Of a DNA stretch of 64,000 bases, positions 43,899-53,942 are shown piece after piece; within the stretch, counting starts at the first letter, position 1, and the number at the start of each line of letters is the position of its first letter. The DNA is from UBA4675 sp964601265 (GTDB lineage: Bacteria > Bacillota > Clostridia > Christensenellales > Borkfalkiaceae). Position numbers and translations under genes: made by a program. The stretch is from assembly GCA_964601265.1 (NCBI GenBank), contig CAZRMT010000003.1, positions 1 to 64,000 on the forward strand, written 5' to 3'. The notes beneath the pieces are model-generated. The model had not been told where the DNA came from. It saw only the letters and a program-made list of their open reading frames with translations, and searched no databases.

Positions 43899-44816
43899 AT
43901 GAGTACTTATATAACCAAGATAGACAAAATAGGCGACCCCTTCGTAATGCTCGTGGGCGACACGTACTATATGTACGCAACTTCCCCCGCGGAAGCCGAC
44001 GGTTTTAAGGTTTGGACGAGCGACGATTTAAAAGAATGGACTTTAAAAGGACAATGTTACCAAAAAACGGAAGACAGTTTCGGTTGTTGCGATTTTTGGG
44101 CGCCCGAAGTTGTTTTCAACAAAAAAACCAAGAAATACGTTTTGCATTATTCCGCAAGGGATAAGCAGACGGGCGTTTTAAAAACGGGCGTAGCCGTTGC
44201 CGACAGCCCCTTAGGACCTTTCGAGGACGCCGTAAAGGGTAAGCCGATGTTCGATTTCGGAAAAGATATCGCAACTATCGACGCAACTTGTTTCGTGGAC
44301 GACGATAATCAAGCGTACTTGTATTTCGTAAAAGACTGTTCCATGAACGTTATAAACGGCGTGCATACCTCTCAAATTTTCTGTGCGAAATTAACCGAAG
44401 ACTATCTTTCGTTGGACGGCGAAATAAAGCTTATATCCACCCCCGACCAAGAATGGGAAACGGCGAGAAGCGCCGAGTGGCAGTGGAACGAAGGTCCGTT
44501 TATCGTAAAACATAACGGAAAATATTATATGACTTATTCGTCAAACTGTTTCGACTGTTGTTATTATTCCGTCGGCGTTGCGGTATCGTCTTCTCCTATG
44601 GGCGAATTCGTAAAAGAAAAAGACAACCCCGTTTTAAGTTATATGGAGGGAATTACCAGCGGACCGGGACACAATATGTTCTTTACCGATAAAAACGGCA
44701 ATATGACGTGCGCTTATCACGTTCACACCGACAGAGTTCACCCCGGCGCAGACAGGACCGTTGCCTTTTCGCCTGCCGAATTTAAAGGCGACAAGCTTGT
44801 AATCAACTATAAATAA
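43899..44816 (+). CDS. Glycoside hydrolase family 43 protein
   Basis: 305 residues, no signal peptide, so cytoplasmic. Five-bladed beta-propeller with the family triad: Asp in IGDPFVMLVGDTYYMYAT near 13, Asp in TIDATCFVDDD near 123, Glu in WNEGPFIVKHNGKYYM near 200. It probably cleaves arabinose- or xylose-containing oligosaccharides. It lies nine bases after the zinc-ribbon gene at the end of a housekeeping operon. The sugar ABC importer downstream could supply its substrate; that is inference. Confidence 0.9.
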   Translation: MSTYITKIDKIGDPFVMLVGDTYYMYATSPAEADGFKVWTSDDLKEWTLKGQCYQKTEDSFGCCDFWAPEVVFNKKTKKYVLHYSARDKQTGVLKTGVAVADSPLGPFEDAVKGKPMFDFGKDIATIDATCFVDDDNQAYLYFVKDCSMNVINGVHTSQIFCAKLTEDYLSLDGEIKLISTPDQEWETARSAEWQWNEGPFIVKHNGKYYMTYSSNCFDCCYYSVGVAVSSSPMGEFVKEKDNPVLSYMEGITSGPGHNMFFTDKNGNMTCAYHVHTDRVHPGADRTVAFSPAEFKGDKLVINYK

Positions 44817-44824
44817 TCGTTAAG

Positions 44825-44852
44825 TTTTCCGCAATCTTTCGGTTGCGGAAAA
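44825..44852 (+). terminator. Stem-loop after the GH43 gene
   Basis: TTTTCCGCAA (44825-44834) pairs with TTGCGGAAAA (44843-44852), eight-base loop; a T6 run follows about 16 bases later. Confidence 0.6.
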
Positions 44853-44965
44853 CGTTATAAAAGGGCGTTTTTTAATTTTTTTAACTCATTTTATTAAGAA
44901 TAAAAAGGAAAAATACGTCATTAAAATTTCGCACGTAAAATTTTTTCGCAAAAAGTATGGAAAAA

Positions 44966-44995
44966 TTGAAAAATATATAGTATAATTGCTATAAT
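44966..44995 (+). promoter_or_regulatory. Promoter of the giant repeat lipoprotein
   Basis: TTGAAA (44966-44971), 18-base spacer, TATAAT (44990-44995). A second TATAAT at 44981-44986 lacks a properly spaced -35. Confidence 0.55.
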
Positions 44996-45069
44996 TATTA
45001 TTATAGTGAATTACTATGCGGTGAAGAATTAAACTAAACCGCCGTAAAGAGAATTATTTGGAGGAGAGT

Positions 45070-48000
45070 ATGAAAAAATCAAAGATTTTAGTCTTATTAT
45101 TGATTTTTTTACTTGCGTTGTCTGCTTTTGCCTGTTCTTCGGGCGTAAACGTAGACGATTATTCCGTTACGACGAGCGATACCGAGGAGCCTTCCTCGTC
45201 GTCAAGTACGGTAACGCCCGCAGACGAGAGAGATTATAAAATAATCGTCGGCGAGTGCGAAAACGGTAGCGTCACGGTAGAAGGTAACGCTCAAACCGCC
45301 AAAAAGGGCGAAACGGTCGTTTTCGTGGTCGGAGCGGATTCGGGTTACGAGCTTGCTTGGATAAAGGTTAACGACGGAAACGATTTAAAGAGTAAAGTCG
45401 TATCGGGCAAGTTGTCGGTCGTTATGCCCGAAATGGATATAACCGTAACGGCAAAGTTCGGCGAAACGGGAAAAATCAACAGTTCTTCCTACGCTCCCGT
45501 AAAAGACGATACTCAAAAAGAAGACAATTTATTCTCCGCCGTAAGAGAAACCGCCCAAAACGGTCAATTTACGCTTTCTGCGTATAACGAAATTCGTTAC
45601 GGCAACACGGTAAATGTTACCGCTACGCCTAATGAAGGGTACAAGGTAAAAGAAGTTACCGTAACCACGAGAGAAAACAATCCTCAAACCGTAACGGTAC
45701 ACGGAAACCATAACGATTGGGCTTTCGTAATGCCAAAAGCCAACGTCAACGTAAAAGTTACTTTCGAAAAAGAGCTTTACGAAGTTACCGTTGCCACGGT
45801 CGAGGGCGTTAAAATAACTTTAAACAAAACTTCCGCTTACTTCGGCGACGAGATTTCTATTACCGACGTAACGGTTGACGACGGATACACTTTACTCCGT
45901 ATAGAAGCTAACGGCGTTGTCGTTACCGACGACAAATTTACTATGCCCGCAAGCTCCGTTACCTTAAAGGCGTTTGTCGAAAAACAAAAATATACCGTTA
46001 CCGTAGGCACGCACGCTCACGGACAAGTGGAGATAGAGGGTGGATTAGAACACGAATTCGGAGAAACCGTCGTCATAAGTCTTACCCCCGACGAAAATTA
46101 TCAGCTTGACGGAATAGAAGTCGTTACCGACGGTGCGCAAACCGTACCGCTTAACGGTTTAACGTTCGTAATGCCTTCCGAAAACGTTCATATAGTTATC
46201 TCGTTTAAAGAGGCGACGGCGAAGTACGATATTACGATAAATACCGTTGAACACGGAAAAATCACCGCCGATAAAGAACAAGCGGTGTTCGGTGAAAAGG
46301 TTACTTTAACCGCCACGCCCGACGACAGGTACGAACTCGATTTAATTAGCGTAAAAGCGGGAACTACCGATGTTGTGGTTACCAACAACTCGTTCGCTAT
46401 GCCCGAAAGCAACGTTGAAGTAACGGCTACTTTCGTTGAAAAGAGTTATCCCGTAACGGTTGTGTCCGCAAGCGGTTCCACAGACTTAAAAACGCAATAT
46501 AAATGGGGCGAAAAGGTTACTTTCACCGTTACCCCCGACGACGGTTACGAAGTTTCCTCCGTTACTTTAAAGGTTGAAGGGCAAACGGCTCAAACGCTTA
46601 CACGCCTTTCTACGGGTTACGAGTTTACCATGCCCGAAGCAAACGTTCAAATAAGCGTAAGCTACGTCGTAAAGAAATATGTGTTGATTATTTCCGAAAC
46701 CACTAACGGAAGCGTTAGCGTGTCTAATACGGGTTCGGAATTCGCCGAGGGAGAACTTATCTCCGTGTTGGTAGAGCCGAACGAAGGGTACTACTTAAAG
46801 AGTCTTACCTATAACAACGTAGATATATTAAACGAAAAACAATTCACTATGCCTGCGGGTACGGTTACCATAAAAGCCGAGTTTGAAAAGAGGTCTTACA
46901 AAGTTACCGTTGACGTTACTAGCGGAGACGGTAGCGGAAGCGTTACGGCAACTACTTATAACCCGTTGTATAAAGACAGCGTAACTTTGACTATTACGCC
47001 TGCTAGCGGTTTTGCTTTAACGCAAATTTACGTAAAGGGCGTTGACGTTACTTCTCAAATAGTAAACGGAACGTACACCTTTGAAATGCCCGCTTCCGAC
47101 GTGGGTGTAACGGCTGTGTTCGAAACCAGTGCTTTTGCAATCAACGTTAATCAACCCGAAGTCGGCGGAACTATTTCTTCCACTTTAACTAGTGCTAGAT
47201 ATAACGCCGAAGTGGTTTTGAGTATCGAGCTCGACAAGGGATATTCGTTGACAAACTTTGTCGTAACCCGTGTATCCGACGGCGAAACCGTCGAGTTGAC
47301 CAAGGTTAGCGATACTTCTTATAAATTCCTTATGCCTTCTGGCAACGTTAACGTAACGGCTGTAACCGAAAAAGTACCTTACGCCGTAAGCGTAACGGTA
47401 AACGGCGAGGGCGGAACGGCTAGCGCGGATAAAACCACGGCTTATTATAACGACGAGGTAACTTTGACTATAACCCCCGAAAACGGATATAGATTAAAGA
47501 GCGTAACGGGCGTTACGGTAGACGCAAACAATAAGTTTACTATGCCCGCAAGCATGGTTGCCGTTGTAATCGAGTTTGAAAAGATACCTTATAATATAAA
47601 TACTACCGTCACGGGCGGAGTGGGCGGAACCGTAGAAGTTAAATCTACCGCAGTTAACGGCGAAGTCGTTACCGTTACCGTAACCCCCGCAACGGGATAT
47701 AAGTTAAAGAGTTTAACGGGCGTAACGCTCCAAGAAGGCAAGTTTACAATGCCCGCTGAAAACGTTACTATTACCGTCGAGTTCGAACTTATCGAGTATA
47801 CCTTATCTATAAAGGTAGACGGCGGAAACGGAACCGCTTCTGTTAAGGATAATAAAACTTCCGCAACGTATAACGAAACTATTAGCGTAATCGCAACGCC
47901 TGAAAACGGCTACGTGTTAGATACTGTAAAGGTAAACGGAACGCCAATTTCGGGAACTTCGTTCAGTATGCCCGCAGTCAACGCGGAAATCGTGGTAACC

Positions 48001-50502
48001 TTTAAAGTGGGCACCGTTACCGTTAGTGCGGGAACTTGCACGAACGGAAGCGTATCTATAAGCCCGAGCGGAACGGTTTCCTACGGGGCGACCATAACGC
48101 TTACGGCAACGCCTAGCACGGGTTACGAATTAGATTACTTTACCGCAAACGGCGAAAAAATCACCGGGGGGGGGTCGACTTATACGGTCACCACCAACGT
48201 TGAGTTTAAAGCGGTATTTAAAGCTAAAACTTGCACTTTAACCGTAAACCATAAGTGCGGAGATACCGTTTTACAAACCGAAACCAAGTCTATGACTTTC
48301 GGTACGAGCACTACGGTAAGCGCTAAGACTTTCGACGGGTACACCGCAAGCAGTTCTTCTATAAACGTTACTATGGATACTGTCGGTAAAACGGTAACTA
48401 TTTCCTACACCAAAAATAATTATACCTTAACGGTACAACACATAATTCAAGGCGACGGCTCTGCTTTTGCCAACACCGAAACTTACACCGTTGCTTACGG
48501 CGACAAAAAGACGGTTAACCCCGTAAGCCTTACCGCCTACAACGGACTTATCAAGGCTAGCGAAGGCTCTAAAACCATTACTATGGGCGCAAGTTCCCAA
48601 ACGGTAACGTACGCATACTCTTTGGATAGCACCAAAAAGTTCTCGTCTGGTTCTTCTACGGGCGCAATCCCCGTAATAACCGCTAAAACGGGCTTCTCGG
48701 TAACCTACAAAATAACCGATGATACGGCTTATAGTATAGGCGACTGGTGTAAAGTTTTCTCTATTAAAAACGCCAACGTCTTTACGGGTTGTATTAACTG
48801 GTTTGACGATAACGGAACTTTCGTGGACGATTGGTGGGACGGAGTTCACGGACACGGCAATAACGACGCTTACGGAACGACTTATAACTACGACGCCGCT
48901 ATAAAAGAGGGTTGCGTTTACACGATTTCGTTCAATACCGACGGCTCTATCGACTGGTACAGAAACGGTTTAAGGGTACTGTACTTCGATGCGACTACAA
49001 AAAACAACACCAAAACTATTAGCGACTACGTTTCGTTTATGATTAGCGGAGCTAAGAGTAGCGGTATCAAGTTTGAAAACGGAGCTCAAACTAACGACAG
49101 CGGAACCATATTAAATAAAACCAACGTTTCCGATTGTTATATCGGCTACGCCGTTGATAAAAAGACGGTAACCGTAAGCTATTCATTCTCCGGTACCGAC
49201 GAAATTTCGAGAGGCAACAGTGTTTACTATATGGCTCCGGGGTTTGCCTACACCTTTAACACGGCAATGAGCGGTTATACTGCGTCTAAATCTTCCGTAG
49301 TTACGGGAACGGGAACGAGTGCGGAAAGTTACAGCGTAACCTACACGAGAAACGCAACTACGTCAACTAGCGTGCTATCCACTCCTGTACTCGTTGCAAG
49401 GAAAGGTATTACGGGCGTAAGCGGACTTGTAAAAGTTAACGGAATTTCCGACGACTTCTTTATGCAAGCAAAACTTACCGACGTTTATCAAATGCAAACC
49501 GCTGCCGACAGCTGGAGAGCTATTCTTGTTGGAATTTACAACACTTCCGACAATTCTCTCGGAAGATATTTAAGGTTTGACAGATACAGTTGGAGTATAG
49601 GTGCTCCTTACGGCGAATGGACTCAAGGTTATACGGGAATGGCTTCCGTACTTCAAAGCGTAATGCAAGGCAGGTCCGATATACTTATCACTATAACCAA
49701 AACGGGAACCACGGTAGTTGTCGGATACAAGGTTTACTCTTACGCAAAATCCACCGCTTACTATATGGACTTCCTTTTCGAAAGCGTTTCGGGAACAGTA
49801 GACGTAGGCTTCGGTGGAGAAGACTGTACTTATACGTTAGAGTATATCAATATGGAAAAATCTACGGGTACCGTCGCAGTGGATACTTCCGCAATGGGTA
49901 CGACTATTTACAATAAAGACAATACCAACGGAAATTGGACCGACGGAAGAGTAAGAACCACTATAAGAACGGGATTAACGGGCAATTTCAACGCCACCAT
50001 AAATCTATATCAACTCACTTACAGTTCGGGATTAAGTTATGCCGACGCCAAATGGAGAAGCGCGATACTTGCAATTTACGGCTGGTGTGATTATTCTCAT
50101 GTTACAGTGCTTCGTCAAGACGGACACTGGTGGTGTGATCCGAATAATAATGCTAGTGCCCAAGATACGGGCAACAGCGTAGCGGTAAGTTCTAGCGATA
50201 CTTCTATGTTTACGGGCAACACCGATAACAGTACGGGTACTAAATTTGCGGATATTACACGCAATGCGTATATTCAAATTACGGTAGTCGGTACCAACGT
50301 AGGTACTTCTAGCGGTAAAATAGTGGTGACTTACTATATCAATTCCTTAAACCCCGACTATAAAAACACGCAGTACTGGTTAAAGTACGAAATCAGCGGA
50401 GTTACGAGAAGCCATAACGACGGCTCTAACACTTCTTCTATCGACCTAGTGATGTTGTGCGAATTTAGTTCTTACGTCGTATACTCTTCGAGCGTTTCCT
50501 AA
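45070..50502 (+). CDS. Giant repeat lipoprotein (InlB-type repeats plus lectin-like C terminus)
   Basis: 1,810 residues from ATG 45070 after GGAGGAGAG. Signal peptide with lipobox LSAFAC, then a Ser/Thr linker. From about residue 60 to about 1,050 there are a dozen or more 70-85-residue units with the rhythm EGYKVKEVTV...FVMPKANVNVKVTFE, the divergent InlB B-repeat pattern (Flg_new_2-like). Two MucBP-like units follow (NHKCGDTVLQTETKSM..., LTVQHIIQGDGSAF...). The last roughly 600 residues hold Trp/Tyr-rich beta domains resembling concanavalin-type lectin modules. A G9 run encodes Gly1033-1035. Probably a cell-surface adhesin or glycan binder, anchored by lipid. Confidence 0.88.
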   Translation: MKKSKILVLLLIFLLALSAFACSSGVNVDDYSVTTSDTEEPSSSSSTVTPADERDYKIIVGECENGSVTVEGNAQTAKKGETVVFVVGADSGYELAWIKVNDGNDLKSKVVSGKLSVVMPEMDITVTAKFGETGKINSSSYAPVKDDTQKEDNLFSAVRETAQNGQFTLSAYNEIRYGNTVNVTATPNEGYKVKEVTVTTRENNPQTVTVHGNHNDWAFVMPKANVNVKVTFEKELYEVTVATVEGVKITLNKTSAYFGDEISITDVTVDDGYTLLRIEANGVVVTDDKFTMPASSVTLKAFVEKQKYTVTVGTHAHGQVEIEGGLEHEFGETVVISLTPDENYQLDGIEVVTDGAQTVPLNGLTFVMPSENVHIVISFKEATAKYDITINTVEHGKITADKEQAVFGEKVTLTATPDDRYELDLISVKAGTTDVVVTNNSFAMPESNVEVTATFVEKSYPVTVVSASGSTDLKTQYKWGEKVTFTVTPDDGYEVSSVTLKVEGQTAQTLTRLSTGYEFTMPEANVQISVSYVVKKYVLIISETTNGSVSVSNTGSEFAEGELISVLVEPNEGYYLKSLTYNNVDILNEKQFTMPAGTVTIKAEFEKRSYKVTVDVTSGDGSGSVTATTYNPLYKDSVTLTITPASGFALTQIYVKGVDVTSQIVNGTYTFEMPASDVGVTAVFETSAFAINVNQPEVGGTISSTLTSARYNAEVVLSIELDKGYSLTNFVVTRVSDGETVELTKVSDTSYKFLMPSGNVNVTAVTEKVPYAVSVTVNGEGGTASADKTTAYYNDEVTLTITPENGYRLKSVTGVTVDANNKFTMPASMVAVVIEFEKIPYNINTTVTGGVGGTVEVKSTAVNGEVVTVTVTPATGYKLKSLTGVTLQEGKFTMPAENVTITVEFELIEYTLSIKVDGGNGTASVKDNKTSATYNETISVIATPENGYVLDTVKVNGTPISGTSFSMPAVNAEIVVTFKVGTVTVSAGTCTNGSVSISPSGTVSYGATITLTATPSTGYELDYFTANGEKITGGGSTYTVTTNVEFKAVFKAKTCTLTVNHKCGDTVLQTETKSMTFGTSTTVSAKTFDGYTASSSSINVTMDTVGKTVTISYTKNNYTLTVQHIIQGDGSAFANTETYTVAYGDKKTVNPVSLTAYNGLIKASEGSKTITMGASSQTVTYAYSLDSTKKFSSGSSTGAIPVITAKTGFSVTYKITDDTAYSIGDWCKVFSIKNANVFTGCINWFDDNGTFVDDWWDGVHGHGNNDAYGTTYNYDAAIKEGCVYTISFNTDGSIDWYRNGLRVLYFDATTKNNTKTISDYVSFMISGAKSSGIKFENGAQTNDSGTILNKTNVSDCYIGYAVDKKTVTVSYSFSGTDEISRGNSVYYMAPGFAYTFNTAMSGYTASKSSVVTGTGTSAESYSVTYTRNATTSTSVLSTPVLVARKGITGVSGLVKVNGISDDFFMQAKLTDVYQMQTAADSWRAILVGIYNTSDNSLGRYLRFDRYSWSIGAPYGEWTQGYTGMASVLQSVMQGRSDILITITKTGTTVVVGYKVYSYAKSTAYYMDFLFESVSGTVDVGFGGEDCTYTLEYINMEKSTGTVAVDTSAMGTTIYNKDNTNGNWTDGRVRTTIRTGLTGNFNATINLYQLTYSSGLSYADAKWRSAILAIYGWCDYSHVTVLRQDGHWWCDPNNNASAQDTGNSVAVSSSDTSMFTGNTDNSTGTKFADITRNAYIQITVVGTNVGTSSGKIVVTYYINSLNPDYKNTQYWLKYEISGVTRSHNDGSNTSSIDLVMLCEFSSYVVYSSSVS
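48166..48174 (+). repeat. G9 homopolymer within the giant lipoprotein coding sequence
   Basis: ACC-GGG-GGG-GGG-TCG encodes Thr-Gly-Gly-Gly-Ser. Loss of one G leads to TAA at 48239-48241; gain of one leads to TGA at 48201-48203. Either change removes the last roughly 775 residues. The present length keeps the full frame. Confidence 0.85.
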
Positions 50503-50513
50503 TTAAAACTTTA

Positions 50514-50550
50514 AGAAAGAGCAGAACTCCTTTCGGATTTTGCTCTTTCT
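50514..50550 (+). terminator. Terminator of the giant lipoprotein gene
   Basis: AGAAAGAGCA (50514-50523) pairs with TGCTCTTTCT (50541-50550), loop containing an inner hairpin. Confidence 0.75.
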
Positions 50551-50691
50551 AAAAAAATTATACTATCAAAAACTTAATTTTCAAAAAGTAGAAATTAATT
50601 TTAAATTTGATATTGACAAAGAGTGGTTTTTGGTATATAGTTGTTATATACACAAAATTATGCTTTTCTGCAAAAAACACCTTAAAAAGGT

Positions 50692-50719
50692 TTGAATTTT
50701 TAAAAAATTGTGTTATAAT
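50692..50719 (+). promoter_or_regulatory. Promoter of the sugar ABC importer operon
   Basis: TTGAAT (50692-50697), 16-base spacer, extended -10 TGTTATAAT (TATAAT 50714-50719). Another TTGACA at 50613-50618 with TATATA (50634-50639) has a 15-base spacer and is less likely. Confidence 0.55.
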
Positions 50720-50788
50720 AATTAAAGCGAATTTTTGTCTTTCGACTTATAAGGTCGTTTGACTTATAAAAAATGGAGGATTTTTATT

Positions 50789-52804
50789 ATGAAAGGTAAA
50801 TCAAGAATACTTTGCTTAATTTTAAGTTTAGTGTTTGTATTTGCTATCGGTTTCACCGCTTGTGGCGGTGGCGGTGGCTCGGGTTCGACGAGTTCTTCGT
50901 CTAAACCTTCGTCCAAGCCTACGAGTTCATCGGCTTCTTCGAGTAGCAGTGCTTCCGGTGGCGGTTTTGACTGGGGTGACGACGACGACAAAATCGTTAT
51001 CGCTTTCTACGGTGACGGTGAAGACGTTGAAAAAAGAGTTTTCGGTAGCCTTGTAGATCAATATAACGCAGAAGGACATACCTATAACGGAAAGACCATT
51101 GCGGTTGACTATAACGACGTTTCTAACGTTATGGAATCTATTTCCACTTCTTTAGGAACCGCTTATTGTCCCGAAGTATTTTACGTGGGCGACGGACAAT
51201 ATAAACAATACGTTGAGTCTGGTTTCCTTGCTAACCTTAACGAATTCGTAAACGGTTCTAACGGTATCGACTATACCGAAATGTGGCCGTCTATTTACGA
51301 CAGATATTTCTATTCTACCACCAACCACCGTGCAGGTGAAAATGCCGACAGCAACGGAGCTTGGTATGGTATGCCTAAGGATATTGGTCCTACGGTTATG
51401 TTCTATAACGAAGACCAACTTAAAGCTGCTGGAATTCACGTTATAAGCGTTGCTGAAGAAGACCTTGATAGATTTAATGAGGGAGAAACCTTTACCAGAG
51501 GAGAGATAGAATATAGTAAAAACAACGTTCCTTATTACGGACAAGATACAGGCGTACAAATATACGGAACCGTAGGCGTTTACGGATATTTTGTTGACGA
51601 AGAAGGTCAAAAATTCATCAACAACAAAATCGCTATGAGTTGGGACGAAATCGTCGAAGTTGCAAAAGTTATAGCTAGTGCCGTAAGAAAAACCAATTCT
51701 CAATTCCAAGGCGGATACTTCACCGAATGGTGGTTCAACTACGGTTGGAGCGTAGGCGGTAACTGTATCGAATACGTTGAGTCCACTAGTAGCGAATACG
51801 AAGGAGGTTTCTACGACTTCACTTTGGTTGACGATACTAAAAACTTTATCGTAATCGACGAAAACGGTTTCGACGTTAACGGAAATCACTACGATAAAGG
51901 CGAAATCATTTCTTACAACGACAAACTTATCAACGAAGAAGAAATCGCAGGTTCTTCAGTTAACCAAAATAGAGCTAGCAGAGCTCAATACGATTCTTCT
52001 ATCGGATATTCTAACCAAGCTAACGACGAAGTCGTAGGCGGAGGAAAATTACAAGTTCTTCCTTCTCAAAGAGAAGCGTTTACCGAATTCGTAAGACTTT
52101 CCGCAGCAACCAACGTTGACATTGACGGAACTAACGGTTATCAAGTAACTCCTACTCCTTCCTCTTTGGGTTCGGACGGTGCTAAGAGTAAAGAATTCTT
52201 ATCGGGAAACCTTAACTTCTTGGTTGACGGAAGATGGAATGTTACCACGTTCAGAGAACAAGCAACTTTCGCTTGGGACGTTGCTCCGCTTCCGATTTAC
52301 AGAACTTACAATAACGACAACGGTACTTTCTCTATCGATAGAACCGTTAAAAACCAAGGCGTAATCGCGGGACACAGCGGATCTGTTTCGTTGGCTATAA
52401 GCGCTACCGCTTCCGACGAGAAGAAAGCCGCCGCTTGGGATTTCGTTAAATTTATCGCAGGCGAAGACGGACAGAAAGCTCAATCTTTACAAGGATTTGC
52501 TATTCCTTCTCAAATGTCTATCGCTAAAGACACCACTAGCGGTGTATTCCTTAACCAAAGAGACGATAACGGTAAGTTACTTAGACCTTACAATGCAGAA
52601 GTGTTTATCGACGCCGCTATGTACGAAGGCGAAGGTGACTGGGCGTTCTTAAAGACCGGTTCTAAGTGGATTGATAACTGGGCGGGCGCTTTAAACAACC
52701 AAGTTAGAAACGGAACTATGTCCTTTGAACAATTTGTTAACTGTGCAGACTTTACCGATACTTTTGCGGTAATTAAAGAATACACTATGGTTGGAAAATC
52801 CTAA
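50789..52804 (+). CDS. Sugar ABC transporter substrate-binding lipoprotein
   Basis: 671 residues from ATG 50789 after GGAGG; an upstream in-frame start lacks support. Signal peptide with lipobox GFTAC, a Gly/Ser-rich linker, then a family-1 extracellular solute-binding fold: KIVIAFYGDGEDVEKRVFGSLVDQYN at the start, GAWYGMPKDIGPTVMFYNEDQLKAAG near 190, and NFLVDGRWNVTTFREQATFAWDVAPLP near 480. At 671 residues it is longer than the usual 420-550, because of insertions in the middle. Delivers an oligosaccharide to the two permeases that follow. Confidence 0.92.
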   Translation: MKGKSRILCLILSLVFVFAIGFTACGGGGGSGSTSSSSKPSSKPTSSSASSSSSASGGGFDWGDDDDKIVIAFYGDGEDVEKRVFGSLVDQYNAEGHTYNGKTIAVDYNDVSNVMESISTSLGTAYCPEVFYVGDGQYKQYVESGFLANLNEFVNGSNGIDYTEMWPSIYDRYFYSTTNHRAGENADSNGAWYGMPKDIGPTVMFYNEDQLKAAGIHVISVAEEDLDRFNEGETFTRGEIEYSKNNVPYYGQDTGVQIYGTVGVYGYFVDEEGQKFINNKIAMSWDEIVEVAKVIASAVRKTNSQFQGGYFTEWWFNYGWSVGGNCIEYVESTSSEYEGGFYDFTLVDDTKNFIVIDENGFDVNGNHYDKGEIISYNDKLINEEEIAGSSVNQNRASRAQYDSSIGYSNQANDEVVGGGKLQVLPSQREAFTEFVRLSAATNVDIDGTNGYQVTPTPSSLGSDGAKSKEFLSGNLNFLVDGRWNVTTFREQATFAWDVAPLPIYRTYNNDNGTFSIDRTVKNQGVIAGHSGSVSLAISATASDEKKAAAWDFVKFIAGEDGQKAQSLQGFAIPSQMSIAKDTTSGVFLNQRDDNGKLLRPYNAEVFIDAAMYEGEGDWAFLKTGSKWIDNWAGALNNQVRNGTMSFEQFVNCADFTDTFAVIKEYTMVGKS

Positions 52805-52834
52805 CAACAGTAAATATTGTATTAAAAGTTATGC

Positions 52835-52862
52835 AAAGGTATAACTCACGGGTTATACCTTT
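52835..52862 (+). terminator. Intercistronic stem-loop after the binding-protein gene
   Basis: AAAGGTATAAC (52835-52845) and GTTATACCTTT (52852-52862) pair perfectly over 11 bp. Its place between binding protein and permease suggests transcript protection or partial termination. Confidence 0.65.
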
Positions 52863-52885
52863 GATAATTTCTTATAGAGGTGTCT

Positions 52886-53932
52886 ATGAATTTAGAACGA
52901 ATCTACGAAAAAAGAAAACATTTTGACAAAAAGGAGAACGCCGCAGGTATATCCATGGCTATAATACCCGTTTTAGGCTTTTTAATCTTCGGATTGGCGC
53001 CTATGATTTTGGGTATCGTAATGTCCTTTTTCGATTTTGACACGAATGAGTTCTTTTTCAGAATTTATCCTGCCGGACTTGAAGCAGGTAAAAAGTATAA
53101 AGGAGATTGGAACTGCGATTTCGTCGGACTACAAAACTACTTGTACTTGTTTAAGCACAAGGCGTCGGATCCCGATAGCGGTATGTTCGTTGAGACCTTG
53201 ATTACGACTTTGGTTCAATTCGTTTCCTTGCCCGTTTGTATTGTATTAAGCTTGCTAGTTGCGTTTTTCCTTTCCAAAAAGATAAAAGGTAAAAACGTTA
53301 TGCGTACCATATACTTAATACCGTTTATTTGTTCTTCTATTGCAATTTCGTTGATATGGGGTGAATTTTTCTCCAAAACGGGAATTTTAAACTCTATCTT
53401 GGTTGCAATGGGAAAGGTCAAAACAAATTCGAGCGGAGCAGTCGATACATTGAACTGGACGGTTGAGCGTTTCTATACGGTTGTATTTATAATCAACGTA
53501 TGGGGCGGAACGGGATTCCAAATTATTTTGTTTACCGCCGCTTTAACAAACGTAAACAACTCCTATTACGAGGCTGCAAAGGTTGACGGTGCAAATGCTT
53601 TCCAAATTTTCTTTAAAATAACGTTGCCTGCAATTTCGCCTACGACTTTCTATTTGTTTATCACGGGCGTTATCGGTTCGTTGCAAGCGTACGTTACGCC
53701 TGATATGGTTGCGAAAATCGGTGGTAATCCCGCTCCTACTAAATATTTCGGAGTAGATATTAACAACCCCGCAACTACGGTTATGGCGTACATTCAAAGC
53801 TTGCTTATGGGTGGTTCCGACAACATTAGACCGGGACTTGCCTGCGCAACGGGTGTGGTACTTGCTATAATTATCGGTATAATCACAATAATTAACTTCG
53901 TTGTTTCCAAGTATTGGGTAAGCTACGATTAA
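52886..53932 (+). CDS. Sugar ABC transporter permease (MalF/UgpA type)
   Basis: 348 residues from ATG 52886 with AGAGG upstream (a GTG six bases before is also in frame). Six membrane helices. The EAA loop is YYEAAKVDGANAFQIFFKITLPAISPTTFY near residue 230. A substantial soluble insertion between helices 1 and 2 (residues about 55-100) carries the family-typical WNCDFVGLQNYLYLF. Pairs with the next permease. Confidence 0.93.
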   Translation: MNLERIYEKRKHFDKKENAAGISMAIIPVLGFLIFGLAPMILGIVMSFFDFDTNEFFFRIYPAGLEAGKKYKGDWNCDFVGLQNYLYLFKHKASDPDSGMFVETLITTLVQFVSLPVCIVLSLLVAFFLSKKIKGKNVMRTIYLIPFICSSIAISLIWGEFFSKTGILNSILVAMGKVKTNSSGAVDTLNWTVERFYTVVFIINVWGGTGFQIILFTAALTNVNNSYYEAAKVDGANAFQIFFKITLPAISPTTFYLFITGVIGSLQAYVTPDMVAKIGGNPAPTKYFGVDINNPATTVMAYIQSLLMGGSDNIRPGLACATGVVLAIIIGIITIINFVVSKYWVSYD

Positions 53933-53942
53933 GGAGGATAAA

